DNA from: JBCCFX01 sp039029515
GTDB taxonomy: Bacteria > Planctomycetota > Phycisphaerae > Phycisphaerales > SM1A02
Length of the DNA stretch: 5,057 bases
NCBI GenBank assembly: GCA_039029515.1
Contig: JBCCFX010000242.1
Location: 1-5,057 of the forward strand
Reading direction: 5' to 3'
Part shown: piece by piece, positions 1-4,624 of the stretch
How positions within the stretch are numbered: the stretch's first letter is position 1
Layout: each line of letters starts with the position of its first letter
The notes under the pieces: model-generated
Told to the model about the DNA's origin: nothing
What the model saw: only the letters and a program-made list of their open reading frames with translations
Database searches by the model: none
Translations under genes and position numbers: made by a program

Positions 1-3000
1 AACCATCGGTGTTATGGCAACCGAAGCAGAACGTATTGATGATGAGATTACCACCAGACGGCGCACCGGTCGGACCACCGTCACAGTCGAGCATCGGGTT
101 CGCCGCGATCTCGCACTCGTCCGGCTCACCGTTGTTGTTGCAGTCCGCACTGAACTGGCTGGCGATATCAAGGGAATCCTCAATGCCGTTGTTGTTGCAG
201 TCGCACGGCGACACGGCGGAGCCCGTGTTGGCGATGCGCAGTTCCCAGAAGTCCAGCGTACCGCTGTCCTGGCCGACCGCATCACTCACTTCGATGATCC
301 AGTCGCCCTGCTTCTCCATACCATCGAAGATGCTGAGCGGATTGGCCGGCGTATAGCTCGGAGGCGAGCTCACGATGCCACCGCCTGAATTAAGGTCTTC
401 AATCGCACCGCCGGTGCCTTCATCATCGAGCACGATGTCAAAGCCATCGTTGTCGAAGCCGAAGTCCGGATCGGCTGCCGGGAAACCGGGGCGATCCACA
501 AGCACGACCGTGACGCCGTTGTGCGTCAGCCGCACGGTGACGTCACCATTCCATGTGTGCGTGATGTTCAAAGCGACATCAAGATCAGTGATCGTGCCAC
601 TGTCGGGGACAGTGAATACATCGCTGACGAACGTCGCTGCGCCATCGGGGATCGAAAGCGGCGGTGAGATTGCGACCGGATAGACCTTGTCGCCGCCGCC
701 TTCACATTCGTCCGGCGTGCCGTTCTCGTTGCAGTCGAAGCTCGTGCCATTGGCGATATCAATCGCGTCTTCAATGCAGTTATTGTTGCAATCACTGTAG
801 CTCGACGTTGTGGTGACGACGAAACCATCGACGCCTGCTTCGTTGATGGACTGCGGGTCATTATCGCTGGCGGTAAACCGGACACGCATCGATGACGTCA
901 GGCTTACGCCCGCATTCTCGATATCCGTCTGGGTCACGGTGTGATGACGCCAGTCGAGCCCACCACTGGAGTTGTGGTTGGCAATAGTTGCCCAGGCGCC
1001 AACGCCATTGTTGTCGTTGACTTCAACCAGCAGCGAATCCGTGTTGCCGGAATCGGTGAGGTTCAGGTAGTAGTCGTACTCGACAACGATTGAACCGGCG
1101 GACATGTCGATCATGGGTGACGTCAGCGTCACCGACCCACCATCGACGTCGGTGTTGCCGTTCTGGTTCTGCGTGAGGTACGCCGCACCGCTGCCATCGC
1201 CGTCCGCGATCGGATCGTATGCCCAGGCATTGTCGTTGACGGGGACGCCGCGCTGCCAGTCGCCGGATGAGGCGCCGTTGTTCGTGGCGGTCCATCCCTG
1301 ATCGGTATTGAAGTCATCGACGAACAGCGCCGTGCCATCAATGAGCTGGCAGTTGCAGTCGCAGTTGACACCGTTCGGCGGGTCACACTCTTCGCCCGTT
1401 TCAATCGTGCCATTGCCACATTCTTCCACCACGATCTGCTCACAGATAATGCGGTGGATCTGGCTGCCGCCACTCACGATGTACATCTCGCCCGCGGCAT
1501 CTTCACCGAAGGAGACGATGGACGAGAGGCCCGGAATGTCGCTGGTGTGATCTCGCTCATCAAACACGCTGCCGGAGTCGGCGTCATACTTGAACGAGCG
1601 AATGTAGTTGCCGCAGAGATCGGAATAGAAATACCGGCCGTGCATCCACGGAATATCGCAGCCGCGGTACACATAGCCGCCGGTAATCGAGCACGTGATG
1701 TTGTCCGTGTGGAACTCTTCCTTGATCGGCAGCAGGATGCCACTGTTGCACGTGCAGCCGGACAATCCGGTGCACAGTGTGCCTTCCATACAACGCCAGC
1801 CGAAATCGAGGCCGGGTGCGGCGCCGGCGGCGACGAAGTTGATCTCTTCACGTGCGTCCTGGCCGACATCCGCGATCCAGAGATCATCGGTGACACGGTC
1901 GAACGCGAATCGCCACGGATTGCGCAGGCCATCGGCCCAGATCGGACCGGACACGTTGCCCGGCGCGTCGTACGTCGGTGCGTTGGTCGTGTCGAGACGG
2001 AGCATCTTGCCGAGCAATGATCCGGGATCCTGCGATCGGTTGAACGGATCGTTCGCGCTCCCGCCATCGCCCATGCCGCAGTACAGATAGCCGTCAGGAC
2101 CGAACTGGAGTTGGCCACCGTTGTGGTTGGCAAAGTCCTGCGTGATGGTCTTCAGGATGACCTCGCTGCCGGGGTTGGCAACATCAGGATCACCCGAAAC
2201 GGACCAACGTGAGATGACCGTGTCACCCGCAACGTTGGTGTAATTCAGATAGAAGAAGCCGTTGCTGTCGTACGCAGGATCAAACGCCATCGAGAGCAGG
2301 CCGCGTTCGCCGCCTGATGTGATCTGGCCGTTGATATTCAGGAAGTCAGTCGCGTTCACCAGCTTCGTGTTGAGGTCCACGATGCGAATGCGACCGCCCT
2401 GCTGCACCACGAAGAGGCGATCGAAGTCACCGGACGCGGCGTACACGCCGACCGGGTTGTTGAGGCCCGATGCAATGAGTTCCAGTTCGAGATCGCATTC
2501 CGCGAAGGTTTCGCAGTCATCCGGAATGAAGTTGCCGTTGCAATCGAGCGCATCGCCATTGGCAATGTCAATGGAATCTTCCACGCCGTTGTTGTTGCAG
2601 TCCTGCGGACCAACGGCCAGCGGCGGCGTACGCACCAGGCCATTGACGGTCGTCGGTGTGCCCGGCTTGAAGATGCCGAGCGTCGCGTTGTTATCTTCCG
2701 GGCCGAAGTTCGCATCGAAGCGGAACGTGTACGACGTCCCCCAGCGGATTGCGTTCGCGTCGCTGTCAGTTCCGAAATCATCGGTTGACCAGATGACCGT
2801 TGAGGCCGTGCGGACGCCGACCCAATCGGTGTCAGCGTACGATTCGCCGGAGTGATAGTTCACATCATGGAACCCAATGTTCGTGACGTTCACGCCGTTA
2901 CCGACGGGGACTTCAAACGAGTTCACCGAACGATCACTGTTCAGGTTGTGAACGACATATTCGTAGTGCCAGGTGCCATTGCCGTTGTCCGTCGCAAGCG

Positions 3001-3820
3001 ACGCCACGATCAAAAGGCCTTCGTTGGGAATCTGCACATCGGTTTCGAGCACGTTCGGCGAAACCGTCTTCCAGGCACGAATGCCCGGCTGTTCGCGAAC
3101 CGTGCTGCCGATCAAGCTGAAGTTCCACGAGGAACCACTGCCGCTGACCGTCATCTCGCGGTAAGACGCATTGTTGTTGCCGTTGCCAGCGGCAGCGTCA
3201 TCGGGTGCCACGTAATGGCCTTCGACGAAGTAACGCACGTTGCTGCCCGATGAGGCGACAAGGTCAGCCGTTGGCACCTGCAGACGTCGGCCGACGTTCG
3301 GCGTGATCGGCAGCGGGTCAGACGGCGGATAGGTGAAGAAGCCGGTGTGGGCGTTGACTTCACTCTTCGGACCAAGGTCCGGCGCATCGCCGTTGAGGCC
3401 TGCACCGTACGGGTCTGAGCAACCGACGCCAAGGCGATCGGATGCAGTTGGCGAGCATGAACAACAGAGGTTCTGCTGCAGGGCGAAGAAGCCATGCTTC
3501 AGCCATGACTGGCCGAGATGCTCAAACGTGCCCGCATCAGGGTCGATCTTGAAGAAGTTCTGTGCGATCACAGGATGCTGATTGTTGTTGGCAATCCAGA
3601 GAAGCGGTGCATCACCAACGTTGCAGGACGTCGTCCCGACGGCAAACGCCTCGATCCCACCGTTGGACGAATAGTTCTGTACGTCCGGCAGCGAACCGAC
3701 GATGACATCGGCGCCTGAGCCAGGGATGTTGCATGGGGTGGTCTGGCCAGATGCATCAGGTGTGAGCGTCGTGGCCAGGGTGAATGCACAAACGGTGGTG
3801 CCAACTGTTCGAAGCATCAT
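1..3820 (-). CDS. Secreted modular PQQ-type sugar dehydrogenase-like protein with P-domain and C-terminal haem c motif (3' end off the window)
   Basis: The frame is open for 1,273 codons from ATG at 3820 to the left edge with no stop. Residues 1-25 form a signal peptide, so the product is exported. Modules in order: uncharacterised region about 26-406; calcium-loop repeat 407-437; glucose/sorbosone dehydrogenase (GSDH, HHIP-like) propeller about 445-792; Cys-rich motif 801-825; jelly-roll-like segment about 832-1005; repeat 1010-1040; P-domain about 1055-1197; repeat 1207-1237; CFGCH at 1265-1269. Soluble GSDH enzymes oxidise sugars with PQQ and calcium. Expected residues are visible: H566 in NHNGGQLQFGPDG (general base position) and R633-N634 in GLRNPW (PQQ contacts). 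The substrate cannot be read from sequence. A non-enzymatic HHIP-like adhesin is the main alternative. The gene is divergent from the tRNA and has no visible operon partner. Confidence is high for the gene and the modules, moderate for enzymatic activity. Confidence 0.93.
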   Translation of the reverse strand, partial: MMLRTVGTTVCAFTLATTLTPDASGQTTPCNIPGSGADVIVGSLPDVQNYSSNGGIEAFAVGTTSCNVGDAPLLWIANNNQHPVIAQNFFKIDPDAGTFEHLGQSWLKHGFFALQQNLCCSCSPTASDRLGVGCSDPYGAGLNGDAPDLGPKSEVNAHTGFFTYPPSDPLPITPNVGRRLQVPTADLVASSGSNVRYFVEGHYVAPDDAAAGNGNNNASYREMTVSGSGSSWNFSLIGSTVREQPGIRAWKTVSPNVLETDVQIPNEGLLIVASLATDNGNGTWHYEYVVHNLNSDRSVNSFEVPVGNGVNVTNIGFHDVNYHSGESYADTDWVGVRTASTVIWSTDDFGTDSDANAIRWGTSYTFRFDANFGPEDNNATLGIFKPGTPTTVNGLVRTPPLAVGPQDCNNNGVEDSIDIANGDALDCNGNFIPDDCETFAECDLELELIASGLNNPVGVYAASGDFDRLFVVQQGGRIRIVDLNTKLVNATDFLNINGQITSGGERGLLSMAFDPAYDSNGFFYLNYTNVAGDTVISRWSVSGDPDVANPGSEVILKTITQDFANHNGGQLQFGPDGYLYCGMGDGGSANDPFNRSQDPGSLLGKMLRLDTTNAPTYDAPGNVSGPIWADGLRNPWRFAFDRVTDDLWIADVGQDAREEINFVAAGAAPGLDFGWRCMEGTLCTGLSGCTCNSGILLPIKEEFHTDNITCSITGGYVYRGCDIPWMHGRYFYSDLCGNYIRSFKYDADSGSVFDERDHTSDIPGLSSIVSFGEDAAGEMYIVSGGSQIHRIICEQIVVEECGNGTIETGEECDPPNGVNCDCNCQLIDGTALFVDDFNTDQGWTATNNGASSGDWQRGVPVNDNAWAYDPIADGDGSGAAYLTQNQNGNTDVDGGSVTLTSPMIDMSAGSIVVEYDYYLNLTDSGNTDSLLVEVNDNNGVGAWATIANHNSSGGLDWRHHTVTQTDIENAGVSLTSSMRVRFTASDNDPQSINEAGVDGFVVTTTSSYSDCNNNCIEDAIDIANGTSFDCNENGTPDECEGGGDKVYPVAISPPLSIPDGAATFVSDVFTVPDSGTITDLDVALNITHTWNGDVTVRLTHNGVTVVLVDRPGFPAADPDFGFDNDGFDIVLDDEGTGGAIEDLNSGGGIVSSPPSYTPANPLSIFDGMEKQGDWIIEVSDAVGQDSGTLDFWELRIANTGSAVSPCDCNNNGIEDSLDIASQFSADCNNNGEPDECEIAANPMLDCDGGPTGAPSGGNLIINTFCFGCHNTDG
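14..28 (-). other. Haem c attachment motif CxxCH (CFGCH)
   Basis: Residues 1265-1269 are C-F-G-C-H, preceded by GGNLIINTF and followed by NTDG. This fits the start of a class I cytochrome c domain (aromatic residue, CxxCH, then a short turn such as .tdG). In an exported protein the site could receive covalent haem. The distal Met ligand and the rest of the domain would lie beyond the left edge, so a chance CxxCH in a Cys-rich protein is not excluded. Confidence 0.65.
110..202 (-). repeat. Calcium-loop repeat 3 (residues 1207-1237)
   Basis: Third copy of the unit: DCNNNGIEDSLD, link, DCNNNGEPDECE. Both loops keep the full set of ligand positions. It links the P-domain to the haem-motif region. 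At DNA level a perfect 17-bp word occurs at 129-145 and 186-202 (both here) and again at 2586-2602 in repeat 1, so codon choice is conserved as well as protein sequence. Confidence 0.8.
230..658 (-). other. Proprotein-convertase P-domain
   Basis: Residues about 1055-1197 follow the P-domain pattern: SIPDGAATFVSDVFTVPDSG at the start, ITDLDVALNITHTWNGDVTV, a central LTHNGVTVVLVDRPG, and QGDWIIEVSDAVGQDSGTLD near the end before FWELRIA. In furin-like proteases this domain stabilises the catalytic domain. In bacterial exoproteins it occurs widely without any protease, as here, and is thought to support folding or secretion. No serine protease domain is present in the visible part of the chain. 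Confidence 0.88.
701..793 (-). repeat. Calcium-loop repeat 2 (residues 1010-1040)
   Basis: Same 31-residue layout as the other two copies: DCNNNCIEDAID, a short link, then DCNENGTPDECE. In the first loop the usual Gly at position 6 is replaced by Cys, giving this copy a fourth Cys (C1015). It separates the jelly-roll-like segment from the P-domain. Confidence 0.8.
806..1327 (-). other. Jelly-roll/MAM-like beta-sandwich segment
   Basis: Residues about 832-1005 begin LFVDDFNTDQGWTATN, continue through GDWQRGVP and GSGAAYLTQ, then VTLTSPMIDMSAG, and end GVDGFVV. This order (DDF...GW, W.rG.P, aylT, L.SP.idls, vDdv.v) is typical of secreted MAM-like or carbohydrate-binding-like sandwiches. No binding residues can be assigned. 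A role in attachment or substrate binding is inferred. Confidence 0.55.
1346..1420 (-). other. Cys-rich disulfide motif (myxococcal-type)
   Basis: Residues 801-825 read CGNGTIETGEECDPP followed by a CDCNC cluster (C820, C822, C824). This matches the extracellular Cys-rich repeat known from myxobacterial and planctomycete surface proteins (CGNG..E.GEECD). It is a single copy placed directly after the propeller and probably forms a small disulfide-locked spacer. Confidence 0.7.
1445..2488 (-). other. Glucose/sorbosone dehydrogenase (GSDH/HHIP-like) beta-propeller domain
   Basis: Residues about 445-792 follow the GSDH pattern: LIASGLNNPVGV at the start, GERGLLSMAFDP at 504-515, NHNGGQLQFGPDG at 565-577, GMGDGG at 582-587, LLGKMLRLD at 602-610, DGLRNPWRFAFD at 630-641, DVGQDAREEIN at 651-661, GLDFGWRCMEG at 670-680, and SITGGYVYRG at 711-720. 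H566 and R633-N634 sit where soluble PQQ glucose dehydrogenase has its general base His and its PQQ-contacting Arg-Asn. Seven Cys residues between 677 and 736 suggest disulfides, as in HHIP-like propellers. Length is normal for a complete domain. PQQ binding is inferred from family membership. Confidence 0.9.
2510..2602 (-). repeat. Calcium-loop repeat 1 (residues 407-437)
   Basis: This 31-residue unit holds two EF-hand/dockerin-like loops. The first reads DCNNNGVEDSID, with acidic or Asn residues at loop positions 1, 3, 5, 9 and 12. The second reads DCNGNFIPDDCE, with the same ligand positions. Cys occurs at position 2 of both loops and position 11 of the second. It lies between the N-terminal module and the dehydrogenase propeller, so it probably acts as a calcium-stiffened linker. 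Confidence 0.8.
2603..3745 (-). other. Uncharacterised N-terminal module of the long exoprotein
   Basis: Residues about 26-406 match no domain I can name. Landmarks are a Cys cluster (C30, C66, C119, C120, C122, C134), the segment LLWIANNNQHPVIAQNFFKI at 73-92, and HLGQSWLKHGFFAL at 101-114. The second half is rich in alternating hydrophobic and polar residues, as in beta-sandwich domains (for example WHYEYVVHNLNSDRSV). I have an impression that similar modules recur in planctomycete exoproteins, but that is memory, not a search result. An all-beta binding or surface module is the most I would infer. Confidence 0.45.
3746..3820 (-). other. Signal peptide of the long exoprotein
   Basis: Residues 1-25 have a short positive start (R4), a hydrophobic stretch from about V6 to L19, and a polar end reading DASG before Q26. 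The likely cut is after G25 (A23-S24-G25). The core is Thr-rich and rather mildly hydrophobic. There is no lipobox Cys at the cut site, so a soluble or surface-associated product is more likely than a lipoprotein. Confidence 0.75.
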
Positions 3821-3832
3821 GCTTCCTTCCTC
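3821..3832 (-). promoter_or_regulatory. Ribosome binding site with two in-line ATG starts
   Basis: Read on the minus strand, GAGGAAGGAAGC lies directly before ATGATG. GAGGA sits 7 nt from the first ATG (3820-3818), and AAGGA sits 6 nt from the second (3817-3815). Either could be used and the products differ by one Met. I chose the first because its spacing to GAGGA is good. Confidence 0.7.
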
Positions 3833-3898
3833 TTACCTCAGATCCGAAACAAATGATCGTGCGTGTGCCTCGACGCGAGAGGATGGAATTCACGAACG

Positions 3899-3925
3899 CC
3901 CGAGTCGCATACAACGCCACTCGGG
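3899..3925. repeat. Inverted repeat CCCGAGT-13 nt-ACTCGGG
   Basis: Arms 3899-3905 and 3919-3925 are perfect 7-bp complements around a 13-nt spacer. It lies about 80-105 bp upstream of the exoprotein start. It could be an operator or a leader hairpin. There is no T run beside it, so it is not an intrinsic terminator. Confidence 0.4.
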
Positions 3926-3975
3926 GTCAGCTCAAACATCTTCACATGTCGGAACGCAGCACCTTCCTCCGATGC

Positions 3976-3997
3976 ACCGAGCAACATCGTGCTCGGT
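3976..3997. repeat. Inverted repeat ACCGAGCA-6 nt-TGCTCGGT
   Basis: Perfect 8-bp arms (3976-3983 and 3990-3997) enclose a 6-nt loop. No T run follows on either strand. It shares a CCGAG/CTCGG core with the repeat at 3899-3925, and the two centres are about 75 bp apart. Confidence 0.45.
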
Positions 3998-4061
3998 CCA
4001 TTGCTCCAATGAACCCCCCCTGTGGTTCAGACGGTCGAACGGAGAACGCCTCTTCCGCTCA

Positions 4062-4089
4062 GCCCGCCGTGGCGGGCCGGTTCAACCGG
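4062..4089. repeat. Two abutting palindromes
   Basis: GCCCGCC-GT-GGCGGGC (4062-4077) is a 7-bp palindrome. It shares its last base with CCGGTT-C-AACCGG (4077-4089). No T run follows. This could be a binding site, a dispersed palindromic element or a local folding feature. Function cannot be told from one copy. Confidence 0.4.
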
Positions 4090-4209
4090 TGCTTTAGAGT
4101 ACCTCAAGGTCAGGCGATCCGCGTCAGGAAAACCCCCGGATCGATCGAGCTGCATGGATTCCCACCACATCTGGGTGTTTCTCGGACGGCATTGGTGCCT
4201 GAGGCGGGC

Positions 4210-4238
4210 TGGACGGCAGCTGACGGGAGCCGTATCGT
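4210..4238 (+). promoter_or_regulatory. Weak candidate promoter of the tRNA
   Basis: TGGACG (4210-4215) and TATCGT (4233-4238) each match four of six bases of the housekeeping sigma factor consensus and are 17 bp apart. This would start transcription a few bases before the tRNA. In GC-rich DNA such matches are common by chance. Confidence 0.3.
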
Positions 4239-4249
4239 GCCCGTCCCCG

Positions 4250-4336
4250 GGTGGGGTGGCAGAGCGGTTGAATGCGCTGGTCTTGAAAACCAGTGAGGCC
4301 TCCGGGTCTCCGCGGGTTCGAATCCCGCCCCCACCG
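4250..4336 (+). tRNA. tRNA-Ser (anticodon UGA)
   Basis: An 87-nt cloverleaf folds fully. The acceptor stem is GGTGGGG (4250-4256) with CCCCACC (4329-4335) and discriminator G4336. The D arm contains AGCGGTTGAA. The anticodon stem CTGGT/ACCAG encloses loop CTTGAAA with anticodon TGA at 4284-4286. A long variable arm, typical of class II tRNAs, runs from about 4294 to 4311. The T arm is GCGGG-TTCGAAT-CCCGC. G discriminator, long variable arm and UGA anticodon together give serine; it reads UCA and other UCN codons. The 3' CCA is not encoded (GCTTC follows), so it must be added after transcription. Confidence 0.97.
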
Positions 4337-4398
4337 CTTCATTTCCCGGCTCAGATCCACGAGCATCGATTCGGGCGCATCGAATCGGACCTTGGTTC

Positions 4399-4440
4399 GA
4401 TGCCCGTCGTTCCGACCGATGGGCATCTGGGCAGCTTTTT
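4399..4440 (+). terminator. Terminator-like hairpin with downstream T run
   Basis: GATGCCCGTCG (4399-4409) pairs with CGATGGGCATC (4417-4427) over 11 bp with one G-U pair and a 7-nt loop. Five T follow at 4436-4440, but 8 nt (TGGGCAGC) separate stem and T run, which is longer than in a classic intrinsic terminator. It probably ends the tRNA-Ser transcript. Its 5' arm also takes part in an alternative stem, described in the findings. Confidence 0.45.
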
Positions 4441-4468
4441 CCGCAAATCACAAATATCGCGAGCAGGC

Positions 4469-4496
4469 TTGCCGCCGTTCGGGGCTAGAGTAGGAC
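4469..4496 (+). promoter_or_regulatory. Weak candidate promoter for the right-hand gene
   Basis: TTGCCG (4469-4474) and TAGGAC (4491-4496) are 16 bp apart, and TAGAGT overlaps at 4486-4491. Each hexamer matches the consensus only partly. The position, after the T run and about 130 bp before the ATG, is sensible. Confidence 0.22.
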
Positions 4497-4611
4497 AGGG
4501 GGCATCGGTCAATCTGCGCCGGCACGGTTCGGGTGGTGATCGGTGAATCGGAACGAGGTGTTGGATCGTCGTCGGGGATGGGGAAATCCGAGACGCGATC
4601 CGCAGCAACGC

Positions 4612-4616
4612 AGGAG
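4612..4616 (+). promoter_or_regulatory. Shine-Dalgarno site of the right-hand gene
   Basis: AGGAG lies 8 nt before the ATG at 4625. This spacing fixes that start over the later in-frame ATG at 4691, which would remove most of the signal peptide. Confidence 0.85.
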
Positions 4617-4624
4617 TATTGAGA

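Larger units (their letters stand above)
3821..4249. other. Divergent intergenic region, no credible gene
   Basis: This stretch separates the minus-strand exoprotein start from the plus-strand tRNA. Frames that cross it have no convincing ribosome binding site, no recognisable protein features, and run into or over the tRNA. It holds the leader and presumed promoter of the exoprotein, four perfect inverted repeats (listed separately), a run of seven C at 4014-4020, and a weak candidate promoter just before the tRNA. Confidence 0.6.
4337..4624 (+). other. Spacer between tRNA-Ser and the right-hand gene
   Basis: No credible gene lies here. From left to right it contains the chain of overlapping hairpins at 4366-4427, a T run at 4436-4440, a short AT-richer patch at about 4445-4458, a weak promoter candidate at 4469-4496, and the ribosome binding site at 4612-4616. 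The region could serve both as the tRNA's transcription end and as the untranslated leader of the next gene. Confidence 0.55.

Noticed and set aside
110..202. Cellulosomal dockerin
   Set aside because: The loops look dockerin-like, but there are three copies between modules, each with fixed Cys, and no helix pattern of a cohesin-binding dockerin. A structural calcium-loop linker fits better.
129..202. CRISPR or other short tandem array
   Set aside because: The repeated word is coding for DCNNNG, has no regular spacer series, and recurs only where the protein repeat recurs.
1454..2133. Long frames on either strand inside the propeller region
   Set aside because: They overlap the GSDH-coding frame, whose motifs are unmistakable. 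Ala/Arg/Thr-rich translations are the expected by-product of GC-rich coding DNA in other frames.
3906..3935. Possible minus-strand promoter TTGAGC-18 bp-TATGCG for the exoprotein
   Set aside because: The -10 hexamer matches only three of six bases and the -35 four of six, no better than chance in this region. The position is plausible, but I would not call it.
4250..4336. Integrated element using tRNA-Ser as attachment site
   Set aside because: No integrase and no repeated copy of the tRNA 3' end appear anywhere in the window.
4110..4451. Minus-strand open frame of about 113 codons
   Set aside because: It runs antisense across the whole tRNA-Ser and the terminator-like hairpin, is rich in Arg, Pro and Ser as shadow frames are, and has no recognisable protein features.
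3784..4546. Plus-strand open frames across the intergenic region and tRNA
   Set aside because: They overlap the tRNA or the 5' end of the exoprotein gene, lack convincing ribosome binding sites, and show low-complexity, Arg/Ser/Pro-rich composition without motifs.
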